Source of the DNA: Streptomyces peucetius
GTDB lineage: Bacteria > Actinomycetota > Actinomycetes > Streptomycetales > Streptomycetaceae
DNA: 64,000 nucleotides
Direction: 5' to 3'
NCBI RefSeq assembly: GCF_025854275.1
Contig: NZ_CP107567.1
Span: forward strand, 5,332,001 to 5,396,000
Positions within the stretch are counted from its first letter, which is position 1; each line of letters opens with the position of its first letter. The position numbers and the translations under genes were made by a program. The notes under the pieces were generated by a model, which did no database searches, was not told the origin of the DNA, and saw only the letters and a program-made list of their open reading frames with translations. Of the stretch, positions 1 through 8,020 are shown one piece after another.

Positions 1-163
1 TGAAACGCACCTCGGTCTTGCTGTGGAACGCCATCAGCATCAGACCGGTGGTGATGAGGACCGAGACCACGACGAGCGTGCTGAGCTTGGTCTTGATCGA
101 TATCGTGATGGACGCGGTACTCAGCCGCTTCCCCGGCCTGCCGCCCTGCCGCCGCCGTCTCAT
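1..163 (-). CDS. Sensor histidine kinase, N-terminal end only (partial)
   Basis: The gene runs off the left edge of the window, so only about 54 N-terminal residues are visible. They begin with a basic stretch (MRRRRQGGRPGKRLS) and continue into one hydrophobic segment (TLVVVSVLITTGLMLMAF), as expected for the cytoplasmic N-terminus and first membrane helix of a sensor kinase. The start codon ATG overlaps the stop codon of the OmpR-type response regulator just upstream (ATGA), the usual arrangement of a translationally coupled two-component pair. No kinase motif is in view, so the family call rests on operon position and the membrane segment. Input signal unknown. Confidence 0.7.
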   Translation of the reverse strand, partial: MRRRRQGGRPGKRLSTASITISIKTKLSTLVVVSVLITTGLMLMAFHSKTEVRF

Positions 164-897
164 GGCGCCGGCGTCTCCAAGGCGTATCCGACACCGTGGA
201 CGGTACGGATCCGCTCGGCGCCGATCTTGCGGCGCAGAGCCTTGATGTGACTGTCCACCGTGCGCGTGCCGGAGGCGTCCGCCCAGTCCCACACCTCCGC
301 GAGCAGCTGCTCGCGCGAGAGGACGGCGCGCGGCGTGTTCGCCAGGCACACCAGCAGGTCGAACTCCGTCGGTGTCAGGTGCACGTCCTCGGCCCGGACC
401 CGTACGCGGCGCTGCGCGTGGTCGATCTCCAGTTCGCCGAGACGGAGGATGCCGCTACGGGGAGTCACCGCGGCGAGCGCCGCCCGCTCCACACGGCGCA
501 GCAGGACATGCACCCTGGCCGCGAGCTCCCGCATCGAGAACGGCTTGGTCATGTAGTCGTCAGCGCCGACGCCGAGCCCGACGAGCATGTCCGTCTCGTC
601 GTCCCGCGCCGTCAGCATCAGCACCGGGACGGGGCGCTGTGCCTGGACCCGGCGGCATACCTCGAGACCGTCGAAGCCGGGCAGCATGACGTCGAGGACC
701 ATCAGGTCCGGCTGCCAGGCGTCCGCCGCGTCGACGGCGGCCGGGCCGTCGAGTGCGGTCTGCACCAGAAAGCCCTCGGCCCGCAGCCGTGCCGCGATGG
801 CATCGACGATCGTGGCGTCGTCCTCGACCACCAGCACCCGGCGCTGGGCCCCGGGAGTGGCCGCGACGCCGCCTTGCGTGGTGTGTGTCTGCTCCAT
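160..897 (-). CDS. OmpR/PhoB-family response regulator
   Basis: A 245-residue DNA-binding response regulator. The receiver domain (about residues 20-135) shows the acidic pocket (VVEDD), the phospho-acceptor region (LMVLDVMLPGFDG) and the conserved Lys (KPFSM). The C-terminal winged helix (about 150-240) has the OmpR signature, including TRTVDSHIKALRRKIG and VHGVGYALE. I chose the ATG at 897 because it follows a GGGCGGGG-type ribosome site; an upstream in-frame ATG would add 51 unconserved residues. It overlaps the downstream kinase by 4 bases and should be phosphorylated by it. The regulated genes cannot be told from the sequence. Confidence 0.9.
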   Translation of the reverse strand: MEQTHTTQGGVAATPGAQRRVLVVEDDATIVDAIAARLRAEGFLVQTALDGPAAVDAADAWQPDLMVLDVMLPGFDGLEVCRRVQAQRPVPVLMLTARDDETDMLVGLGVGADDYMTKPFSMRELAARVHVLLRRVERAALAAVTPRSGILRLGELEIDHAQRRVRVRAEDVHLTPTEFDLLVCLANTPRAVLSREQLLAEVWDWADASGTRTVDSHIKALRRKIGAERIRTVHGVGYALETPAP

Positions 898-1000
898 CGC
901 CCCGCCCTTGTACGCGTTCTCTGCGAGCTGCATGTGGTTCTGCTTCGAAGGTGGATCCGGTGTGTAGTCCAGCAGCGTAAAGGCAGCGGCTGTGTCCCGG

Positions 1001-1696
1001 CTACGCAGGGCGAACAGCGAGGTGGACGACGTCCGGTACGCCCCGGGCAAGGTGGATCTCTTCGGTTCTTACCCCGGTGAATCCGGCATTCCGCAACGCC
1101 TCTTCGAATTCCGGGGACGGCTTCGCGGACCATACGGCGAGCACTCCGCCCGGTTCCAACGCGGCTGCGCACGCGGCGAGTCCGGCCGGGGAGTAGAGCG
1201 CCCCGTTGTCCTCCGTGACGGTCCAGTCGGGCCCGTTGTCGATGTCCAGGCACAGCGCGTCGTAACGGTCCGCAGTCGAATGGAGATGACTCACCAGGTC
1301 CGTGTGGAGGATCACGCACCGGGGATCTCCGAGCGCCCGCCCGGAGATCGCGGCGAGCGGCCCGTCGTGGTGCCAGTCGATGATCGCCTGCTCGCGCTCC
1401 ACCACGGCGATCCGCCGCCACGACGGCATGGCCGCGGCATGGGCGAGCGAGAAGCCGACCCCCAGACCGCCGATGAGGACCCGCGGGGCGGCGTTCCCCG
1501 TGCCGATCGCCCGGTATGCGGCGTCGACGAGAAGCCGCTCGGACCGCCCGTCGGAGGTGTCCATCAGGAAGCACCCGTTGGCGATGATCTCGTACACCTT
1601 CTCCGCGCCGTCGCCACGGCTGCGTAGCACCACCTCCCCGAAAGGCCCCTCGCGCCGGTCCAGCGTGACGGGAGCGTCGGTGGCGGGGAACGGCAT
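1001..1696 (-). CDS. Spermidine-synthase-like methyltransferase-fold protein
   Basis: A 231-residue protein with the Rossmann fold of the spermidine synthase superfamily. Visible are a glycine-rich SAM/dcSAM-type loop (RVLIGGLGVGFSLAHA), an acidic residue after the next strand (IAVVEREQAI) and a downstream acidic motif (YDALCLDIDNGPDWTV). This resembles actinobacterial spermidine-synthase-like proteins of unknown substrate rather than a proven polyamine enzyme. The start at 1696 is supported by a GGAGG site 9-10 bases upstream. It is transcribed in the same direction as the two-component genes, separated from the regulator by about 100 bases. True polyamine synthesis would need an aminopropyl donor pathway that is not encoded nearby. 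Confidence 0.72.
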   Translation of the reverse strand: MPFPATDAPVTLDRREGPFGEVVLRSRGDGAEKVYEIIANGCFLMDTSDGRSERLLVDAAYRAIGTGNAAPRVLIGGLGVGFSLAHAAAMPSWRRIAVVEREQAIIDWHHDGPLAAISGRALGDPRCVILHTDLVSHLHSTADRYDALCLDIDNGPDWTVTEDNGALYSPAGLAACAAALEPGGVLAVWSAKPSPEFEEALRNAGFTGVRTEEIHLARGVPDVVHLAVRPA

Positions 1697-1819
1697 GGCT
1701 ATCGGCCTCCGGGGGCGGCTGTTGGACACGACACGGACCGGAGCCATCTTGGCCGGGTCCCGGTGCAGGAACAAACCGCCGGCCCGGCCGCCCACTCGTA
1801 CGGCGGGGCCCGGCCGTGG

Positions 1820-2455
1820 TCAGACGGGCCCCCGGCCGCATCCGAGCCGGGCGTGCAGGGCGACACCGAGTGCGAAGAGCGCGACCGCCGCCGCCCACGC
1901 CCAGGGCCGGTCGCCCGGCTGCATCGGCCACGCCCAGACCTGGGCGGCGCCACTGTGCGTCCTGGGCGCGCCCAGATAGACGGCACTGAGGTAGGCGAAC
2001 GCGGGAAGCCAGCTCAGCCGCGCGCCGGTCACGGTGGCCGCGGCCGTCGTGATGCCGACGGCGCCGAGCGTGTTGCGGACCATGGCCGCGGCGCCGAACC
2101 GGCTGTCGTGCGCGACCACCGCGAGCGCCAGCAGGGCCGCGGCGACCGCCGTCGGACCGGCCGACTGCGCGAGGCGGCGTGGCCGCCAGGGGCGCACCGC
2201 CGTGCGTTCGAGTTCCTCCATGGACGAGTGGAGACCGGTGCCGATCACGGCGGCGGCCATCAGCGGGGCGAGCGCGACCACCGGCACGAGACGCCGGGGA
2301 TCGAGGTACACGTCCAGGCCGTACGCCGCCCAGGCCGCCAGCAGGGCGACGCCCGTGAGCGACACCAGGGTGAGCGGGACGCCGTGCGCGCGGGCCGGCA
2401 GCAGCGTGCCGGTGGGGCGGGGGAGCGGGGCGACCGGTGTCGTACGGGCGGTCAC
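1820..2455 (-). CDS. Multi-pass membrane protein, last gene of the sigma/ABC operon
   Basis: A 211-residue integral membrane protein with about five or six hydrophobic segments and no motif I recognise. The GTG start overlaps the stop of the preceding permease gene by 4 bases (GTGA), so it is the fifth translationally coupled gene of the operon starting at 6108. Short charged stretches (for example HSSMEELERTAVRPWRPRRLAQ) separate the helices. Position suggests a second membrane subunit of the ABC transporter or an accessory to it; this is inference from the operon only. Confidence 0.72.
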   Translation of the reverse strand: MTARTTPVAPLPRPTGTLLPARAHGVPLTLVSLTGVALLAAWAAYGLDVYLDPRRLVPVVALAPLMAAAVIGTGLHSSMEELERTAVRPWRPRRLAQSAGPTAVAAALLALAVVAHDSRFGAAAMVRNTLGAVGITTAAATVTGARLSWLPAFAYLSAVYLGAPRTHSGAAQVWAWPMQPGDRPWAWAAAVALFALGVALHARLGCGRGPV

Positions 2456-3819
2456 AGCGCAGGCACGTCCTTCGGGTCGCAGTTGTCGGCGGTCGCGAAG
2501 TACCGGGACAGCCAGGCACGCCGGGCGTCGTCCGGCATGGCGGCCAGGCGGTCGCGCGCGGCGCGGTCGGCGGAGATGTCGGCGGCCTCGGCCTGGTCGC
2601 CGCGCTCAAGGGCCCACCGCAAGGAGTCCTGCTCGGTCCGCGCGCGGCCGGGGGCGAGCCATTCGGTGACCGCCGTGTCGACGCGCAGGGCCCGCTCGTC
2701 GCTGCGGCGCGCGTCGCAGGCGTCATGGCTGCCCGTGATCGCGGCCGCCGCCTCCCAGGCGTACTGTTCCGGATCGGTCAGCTTCCCGCGTACGACGGAC
2801 CAGCCGAGCGGTGTCAGCATCGGCAGACCGGCCTCGCCAGGGCCCGGGTCCGCAGGCAGGTCCTCGAAGCGGACGGGCAGGTTCTCGACCCCTGCCAGGC
2901 GGCCGTGGAGACCGCCGAGGGCGCTCCTGACCTCCGAGAGAAGGCCGGCGTACAGGGCGTTCACACAGATGTGGGGCCGTACGGCGGTGTCGCACACCTG
3001 CTTCCGCGAGAGGGGGTGGTCGCGCCACATGCCGTCGCCGCTCTGTACGACGACGGCGGCCGCGACCGCCGCGGCGGTGAGCGGCAGCAGAGCGGTGGAC
3101 CGGTGACGGCCGGCGTACGCGAGCACCGCGGCGGCTGCCAGACCGCCCATCCAGGCGATCGCGGCGATGGGCTGCCACCACACGGGGAGCATCTCGCCCA
3201 TGGTGGAGGCCGATGCCGGGCTGAGGTGACGAGCTCCGCCGGTTCCGTACGACGGGACGCCGAGCAGCGGGTAGCAGCAGACGGCGAGAGCCGGTGCGGC
3301 TGCCCGCCATGCCACCAGCCGCCCCACCACATGACCCAGCAGAGTCATGGCTGCCAGGAAGACGGCGTCCACGAGCATCCAGGAGAGCAGCGGACGGCCC
3401 GCCGAGGTGTACGGCCAGGTGGCGGCCAGCGCCCCGGCCGCCACCAGGGCATAGCCGGCGACGATCCAGACCGCCGTGGGCACCGCTGCCGTCAGGAACT
3501 GGGCGAGCGTCCCGCGCACGGCCGTGGCACGCAGCTCGCCGGTGCCCCTGCGCCGTTCCCGGCCGCCCTGCCAGCAGCCGGCGGCCGCCGCGAGCGGGCC
3601 GCCCAGCAGTGAGGCCACGACGTGCAGCAGGGTCTGGGTCTCGCCCCAGCTTCCCTGCCACTGCGCCGCCTTGGCGGCTAGGGAGATCCCGAGCGTGACG
3701 GCGACGGCGGTGCCCGTCCACGGCGCGGAGCCGCGCAGCAGCTCGCTGCGGAGCGGATGCGGTGCGCGGAGCGCCGCCGTGCTGTCCGGGGCGGCGGGTG
3801 CGGCGGCCGTGGTGGTCAT
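2452..3819 (-). CDS. ABC transporter permease-like membrane protein
   Basis: A 455-residue protein. The N-terminal two thirds carry about six hydrophobic segments in the style of ABC-2 permeases. The last ~170 residues are a soluble, acidic domain rich in Arg and Asp (for example EEDLRWALERGDQAEAAD-like helices near the end). The ATG at 3819 overlaps the stop of the ABC ATPase gene (ATGA) and its own stop overlaps the next gene, so the three are co-translated. It is the probable membrane partner of the ATPase encoded just upstream. Substrate unknown. The long C-terminal soluble tail is unusual for a plain ABC-2 permease. Confidence 0.78.
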   Translation of the reverse strand: MTTTAAAPAAPDSTAALRAPHPLRSELLRGSAPWTGTAVAVTLGISLAAKAAQWQGSWGETQTLLHVVASLLGGPLAAAAGCWQGGRERRRGTGELRATAVRGTLAQFLTAAVPTAVWIVAGYALVAAGALAATWPYTSAGRPLLSWMLVDAVFLAAMTLLGHVVGRLVAWRAAAPALAVCCYPLLGVPSYGTGGARHLSPASASTMGEMLPVWWQPIAAIAWMGGLAAAAVLAYAGRHRSTALLPLTAAAVAAAVVVQSGDGMWRDHPLSRKQVCDTAVRPHICVNALYAGLLSEVRSALGGLHGRLAGVENLPVRFEDLPADPGPGEAGLPMLTPLGWSVVRGKLTDPEQYAWEAAAAITGSHDACDARRSDERALRVDTAVTEWLAPGRARTEQDSLRWALERGDQAEAADISADRAARDRLAAMPDDARRAWLSRYFATADNCDPKDVPAL

Positions 3820-4610
3820 CGGCGCGTCCCGACCGGGAGCGAGGGATGGGCGCGGTGGGCGCGCAGCGCGGCCGTGTAGCCGCGTTCGACGGGGTTGTCC
3901 CCGTGGTCGTCGGCGGAGTCCTTGCCGAGGACGGTCAGTTCCGCGGTGGAGCCGTGGAACGCGAGCCGGCCGGACTCGATCAGGGTCACCTCCGAGCAGG
4001 CCGCCGCCACGTCCTCCACCAGGTGGGTGGAGACGATCACGGTGGCAGCGGCGCCCAGTTCCCGGAGCAGTGCTCTGAATTCGACGCGCTGCTCCGGATC
4101 GAGACCGGCGGTTGGCTCGTCGAGCAGCAGCAGTTCCGGTTCGTTCACGATCGCCTGTGCGATACCGACCCGGCGCACCATGCCGCCCGACAGCGTCTTC
4201 ACCTTCGTGTCGATCCGGTCCCCGAGACCGACCCGCCGCACCGCGCGTTCCACCGCCGCCGGGACGTCTGCCGTCCGCATCTCCTTCAGCCACGCCACAT
4301 AGGCGACGAACTCGCGCACCGTGAAGCCCGGGTAGTAGCCGAACTCCTGCGGCAGATAGCCCAGCCTGCGCCGGACCTCCGCCCGCTCGACGTGCCCCGA
4401 CACATCGCGGCCCAGCAGCGTCACCCGGCCCGCGGCGGGTGCGGTGACGGTTGCCAGGACCCGGATCAGCGACGTCTTGCCCGCGCCGTTGGGCCCGAGC
4501 AGACCGTGCACCCCGCTCCCGAAGGAGATGTCGACCGCGTCCAACGCCACCGTCCTGCGGTGCCGGACCGTCAGACCGGTGACCTGTGCCGTGCTCCCGG
4601 TGATGCTCAC
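3816..4610 (-). CDS. ABC transporter ATP-binding protein
   Basis: A 264-residue ATPase with all the expected motifs: Walker A (GPNGAGKTS, about residues 38-46), Q-loop (YLPQEFGYYPGF), signature (LSGGMVRRVGIAQA), Walker B (LLLLDEPTAGLD) and the H-loop (STHLVED). The GTG start at 4610 overlaps the TGA of the upstream anti-sigma-like gene and is preceded by GGAGAAG. The last ~40 residues after the ATPase core are variable. It should energise the permease encoded immediately downstream at the cytoplasmic membrane. Substrate unknown; export is more likely than import because no binding protein is encoded here. Confidence 0.93.
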   Translation of the reverse strand: MSITGSTAQVTGLTVRHRRTVALDAVDISFGSGVHGLLGPNGAGKTSLIRVLATVTAPAAGRVTLLGRDVSGHVERAEVRRRLGYLPQEFGYYPGFTVREFVAYVAWLKEMRTADVPAAVERAVRRVGLGDRIDTKVKTLSGGMVRRVGIAQAIVNEPELLLLDEPTAGLDPEQRVEFRALLRELGAAATVIVSTHLVEDVAAACSEVTLIESGRLAFHGSTAELTVLGKDSADDHGDNPVERGYTAALRAHRAHPSLPVGTRR

Positions 4611-5545
4611 ATCTTCTCCAGACGGTCGAACGAGTAACGGCGCAGCGTGAGGAGCCCCGCGCACAGCGCCGCCGCGACCCCCCAGGCACCCTGCGCGGAC
4701 GGTCCGCCCGCGATGTGACCGAGGCGGTCGGCCATCTCGGGCGGCATCGCCGCCAGTACGGGAAGCACCACCACGGCCAGCCAGCCGGCGCCCAGGACCG
4801 CGGCCGCGGTCCGGCAGCCGACGTACGAACCGAGCGCCAGTGCCGCGAGGGTCAGAGCCAGCCCGGGCAGCAGCCACGCCGCCGCCCCGGGTCCCCCGGC
4901 GCCGGACGGCAGCAGCGCGCCGACCGCAGTGAGCAGGGGGACACCTGCCGCGAGCACGGCGGCCGTGCGGGTCAGCAGGAGGCGCAGCCCGCCGGACGGG
5001 GTGGACACGGCGATCTCGTGGGCCGGATCGGAGTGCCGCCCGTACGACAGACCGACCCCGGCGAGTGGCAGCAGCGGCGCGACGAGCAGCAGCAGGGGCC
5101 GGGCGCCGGCGAAGCCGGCGCCGTACCCGAGCCCGAGCGCCCCCGCCCCGACCAGCAGCAGCGCGACGGTCCACGCCCGGTGCAGCCCGTGTCCGAACGT
5201 GCCCGTCAGCCGGACGACGGCCCGTGCCCGGCGGGCGCGTCCGATGGCGGTCGGGTTTGCCGGGCGGGCGCGTCCGGCGGCGTGCGGCCCCGCCTCCGAG
5301 GCGGCCCGGAGGCCGGACAGGAACGGGCGGCGGACCGGGGCCGTCGTGCCTGTCGTCGCCAGCAGTCCGGACCGCAGCTCAGCCAGCAGTGGTCCTGCGG
5401 CTCCCGCAGCGACCATGGCGGAGACACGGGACGCGCAGCCGGTGCACGACTCGACGTGCTTCTCCAGCGACCAGGCGTCGGGCTCCGGCGCGGAGCCGTC
5501 GGCGTACCGGGCCGCCAGCTCGTGGCTCACATGCCAGCTGTTCAC
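4607..5545 (-). CDS. Zinc-finger (zf-HC2) anti-sigma-like multi-pass membrane protein
   Basis: A 312-residue protein. The first ~45 residues carry the anti-sigma zinc-finger pattern HVESCTGC (His-x3-Cys-x2-Cys). The rest has roughly six membrane helices, not the single helix typical of ZAS anti-sigma factors. It overlaps the upstream ECF sigma gene by 4 bases, the classic sigma/anti-sigma arrangement, and overlaps the downstream ABC ATPase gene. I infer that the cytoplasmic N-terminus binds the sigma factor while the membrane part senses a signal or belongs to the transporter. The multi-helix C-terminus is the odd feature. Confidence 0.82.
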   Translation of the reverse strand: MNSWHVSHELAARYADGSAPEPDAWSLEKHVESCTGCASRVSAMVAAGAAGPLLAELRSGLLATTGTTAPVRRPFLSGLRAASEAGPHAAGRARPANPTAIGRARRARAVVRLTGTFGHGLHRAWTVALLLVGAGALGLGYGAGFAGARPLLLLVAPLLPLAGVGLSYGRHSDPAHEIAVSTPSGGLRLLLTRTAAVLAAGVPLLTAVGALLPSGAGGPGAAAWLLPGLALTLAALALGSYVGCRTAAAVLGAGWLAVVVLPVLAAMPPEMADRLGHIAGGPSAQGAWGVAAALCAGLLTLRRYSFDRLEKM

Positions 5546-6108
5546 GCGGTGCCCCCCAACGGCAGCCGGCCGAGTGCGGTGCGCAGCTCGCGGCGCGCCC
5601 TGAGGGCCCGGGTCTTGACCGTGCCCTCCGGTATGCCGAGCAGATGCGCGGTCTCACGTGTCGTCAGGCCATCGACCACCGTGGCCCGCAGAACCTCGCG
5701 CAGCTCCGGCGCGATGCGGTCGAGGGCGGAGCCCACATCTCCGTACTCCAGGTTCGCGAGGACGCGTTCCTCCGCCGAGGGTGCCGTCCCGGCCGGTTCG
5801 TGGACGACACGCTCCTGCCTGGCTCGCACCCGCTGCGCGTCGACCAGCCGGCGCGCGGCGATCACCCAGAGCCAGCCGCCCGCCTCGCCGCCCCGGTGGG
5901 AAGCGGCCGAACGCCAGGCGGTCACAAAGGTGTCTTGGAGCACTTCCCGTACGGTCTCGGGGTCGGTGCACCGGCGGGTCAGGCGCATGTGCAGCCACCC
6001 GGCGTGCCGGTCGTACAGCACGCCGAGGGCTTCTGTGTCCCCGCGCGCGACGGCCCGCAGCAGTGCCGCGTCGTCCCGCTCTCCCCCCGAGGGGCGCATC
6101 AGTCTCAC
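5542..6108 (-). CDS. ECF-type RNA polymerase sigma factor
   Basis: A 188-residue sigma-70-family factor of the extracytoplasmic-function type, with only regions 2 and 4. Region 2 contains LYDRHAGWLHMRLTRR and VREVLQDTFVTAWRSA. Region 4 contains LREVLRATVVDGLTTRETAHLLGIPEGTVKTR-type helix-turn-helix residues near the C-terminus. The GTG at 6108 is preceded by AGAGGTGAC; an internal ATG three codons later is possible. It is the first gene of a five-gene overlapping operon and is followed directly by its presumed zinc-finger anti-sigma factor. Autoregulation is likely by family habit, but I could not pick out a convincing ECF promoter upstream. Confidence 0.92.
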   Translation of the reverse strand: MRLMRPSGGERDDAALLRAVARGDTEALGVLYDRHAGWLHMRLTRRCTDPETVREVLQDTFVTAWRSAASHRGGEAGGWLWVIAARRLVDAQRVRARQERVVHEPAGTAPSAEERVLANLEYGDVGSALDRIAPELREVLRATVVDGLTTRETAHLLGIPEGTVKTRALRARRELRTALGRLPLGGTA

Positions 6109-6222
6109 GTCACCTCTATCGCCGCCGCCCCGGCCGTCGGTTCACGGCACTTCCACGGCGGCGGCATTGCCGCAGTATCGGCCGCGGTCCGCCGCCCGGC
6201 CGGTGTCCCCCCGGCGGCCTGA

Positions 6223-6870
6223 TCAGGAGCCGGGCGGGGCGTGGAAGAGGCTCACGAGCGGCGCGTGCGTGTGCCAGCCCAGGGACTCGTACAACGCACG
6301 GCCGTCCGGGGTGCCGCCCAGCACGCCGACGGTGGCGCCGTGGTCGAGGGCGGCGTTGTGGAGGGTGTGCATCACGAGCCGGCCGAGGCCCTTGCGGCGG
6401 TGCTCGGGGGCGGTCTCCACCTGGTCGACGACGGCCGTGCGTCCCGTCGGCGCGATCTGGGCGCGCGCCGCGAAGGAGCCGTCGGGCGCCACGACCAGGG
6501 CCCGGACGACGCCGCCGCGGGTCCAGGTCCGCAGGGTGTAGCCGGCGGGGACCACCGTCGGGTTGCGGCGCAGCGTGGTCGACATCAGCCAGCCGGGCTC
6601 GTCGACGGCCCAGTCGGGACCGGCCCATTCGACGACGGAGTCCGGATCGGCGAAGACCTTCAGCCACACCGTCGGTGCGGCCACCTCGGCGGCGACCTTG
6701 CGGACGGTGGCCTCGTCGTCCGCGGTCAGGACGTGGCGGGTGGCGTGCTTGACCTGGCCGACGTCGACGGTGAAGCCCCAGGGCCGGGCCACCGGGTCCG
6801 CCGCGCCGCGGGAGACGACCCAGCCCTGGACCCAGGCGTGGACGGTCTCCGCGGTCGACTCGAAGGACAT
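6223..6870 (-). CDS. GNAT-family N-acetyltransferase
   Basis: A 215-residue protein whose C-terminal half has the GNAT acetyl-CoA loop (VDQVETAPEHRRKGLGRLVM, with the RRKGLGR signature) followed by the conserved GWHTHAPLV-type final strand. The N-terminal ~90 residues are family-specific. It is monocistronic, facing the same way as the sigma operon, with a GC-rich 114-base gap downstream. The 175 bases upstream hold AT-rich repeats (two TATTAC-like blocks around 6918-6941) that could be its promoter. Substrate unknown. Confidence 0.85.
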   Translation of the reverse strand: MSFESTAETVHAWVQGWVVSRGAADPVARPWGFTVDVGQVKHATRHVLTADDEATVRKVAAEVAAPTVWLKVFADPDSVVEWAGPDWAVDEPGWLMSTTLRRNPTVVPAGYTLRTWTRGGVVRALVVAPDGSFAARAQIAPTGRTAVVDQVETAPEHRRKGLGRLVMHTLHNAALDHGATVGVLGGTPDGRALYESLGWHTHAPLVSLFHAPPGS

Positions 6871-7045
6871 ACAGGCTCCTCAGAAGCGCTAAGTAACAGG
6901 TGGAGTAGGTCTGTGTCTATTACGCGGAGCGTATTACACACTGCTCGGGCGCGCCCTGGCCACCGAATAACCGACGGCGTGACGGGCGACCGGCGGCGCA
7001 GGTTCACGGCCGCGCACCGTCCGTCCGCGCCCGCGCACCGCAGGT

Positions 7046-7882
7046 TCACGGCCGCGCCGCTTTCCGGCCGTGCACCGCCGTGTACTCGGCGGCCAGCCAG
7101 GGGCCCAGGTCCTCCACGAGGACGCGGATCACGGCCGGGTCCGACGTCGGGGCACGGGCCACGGCGGCGGCGATGCGCATCTGGTCCGCACGCTGTGGGT
7201 AGTGGCCGGCGAAGAGCTCCGCCGACTCGTGCAGATCGCTGGTCCAGCCGCCCCAGCGGGGCATCACCAAGGTGAACCCGGACCGCACGACGCGCCGCGC
7301 GATCCGGCGGCACAGCGTCCGCCGCCCGGCGTCCGTCCCGGCGTTCCGCAGTGCCTCCCGCCAGCGCGGCAGCGTGAGCTCCAGGTCGCCGTTGGTCTCA
7401 CGGGCCAGCAGCGAGGTGGGGCGCTGGGCGGGAAGGCGGGCGGCGAGATCGTCGCCCAGCAGCGGCGTGCACAGGCAGGAGATGAAGAAGCCCAGGTCGT
7501 ACCGTTCGAGTTCGCTCAGTGCCGCCCGGGTGTCGACGAGCAGGATGCCGGCGCCGTCGATGGCGTCGAACGACCCGTCGAGCGCGGCCTCGGCCGCGTC
7601 GGCGTCCGCCCGGTCCCGCGCGGCGGGCTCCTCGTGCAGCACCAGCATGAGGTCGAGGTCCGAGGTGCCGGGCACGGCCGTGCCGCGCGGGATGCTGCCG
7701 TACAGGTACGCGCTGTGCAGCCGTCCGCCACCGGGTCGTCCGCCACCGAGCCGCCCGTCGCCGAACCGGCCGGTGATCTCCGTGCGGGCGGCGGCGACCA
7801 CGGGTGCGAAAGCCGTGGTCACGCGGTCGAGGGAACCCTCACGCGCGATGGTCCCGTCCGGGTTCAGTCCCTTGTCTGCCAT
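7046..7882 (-). CDS. Nucleotidyltransferase-domain protein (aminoglycoside adenylyltransferase-like fold)
   Basis: A 278-residue protein with the polymerase-beta-type nucleotidyltransferase signature YGSIPRGTAVPGTSDLDLML: a Gly-Ser pair followed by Asp-x-Asp, the metal-binding aspartates. The remainder is mostly helical, ending in basic residues. This places it in the large MNT/ANT-like group, which includes antibiotic-modifying enzymes and toxin-antitoxin partners, but no partner gene is adjacent. I start it at the ATG at 7882; a longer in-frame start at 7948 would add 22 poorly conserved residues and reach toward the lon promoter. It is transcribed divergently from lon. Confidence 0.75.
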   Translation of the reverse strand: MADKGLNPDGTIAREGSLDRVTTAFAPVVAAARTEITGRFGDGRLGGGRPGGGRLHSAYLYGSIPRGTAVPGTSDLDLMLVLHEEPAARDRADADAAEAALDGSFDAIDGAGILLVDTRAALSELERYDLGFFISCLCTPLLGDDLAARLPAQRPTSLLARETNGDLELTLPRWREALRNAGTDAGRRTLCRRIARRVVRSGFTLVMPRWGGWTSDLHESAELFAGHYPQRADQMRIAAAVARAPTSDPAVIRVLVEDLGPWLAAEYTAVHGRKAARP

Positions 7883-7978
7883 CGGCTCACTCTGCCCGCC
7901 GGGCCCTGCGTCGCCCACCGGATTTCTGTGATCGCTCAGAGCGAACACGCCCGGGGGAACATTGGCGGGCTCATATGC

Positions 7979-7999
7979 ATTGAGTCGGTACAGCTCAAC
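7979..7999. promoter_or_regulatory. HAIR-like operator (HspR box) upstream of lon
   Basis: The sequence ATTGAGT-N7-GCTCAAC matches the HspR-associated inverted repeat consensus CTTGAGT-N7-ACTCAAG at 11 of 14 positions, with exactly the 7-base spacer and perfect TTGAG/CTCAA arms. It lies 21 bases before the lon ATG. HspR repression of lon through such a site is established in Streptomyces; its use here is inferred from the match. Confidence 0.72.
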
Positions 8000-8020
8000 T
8001 TGACTGCCTAAGGGGAGATC

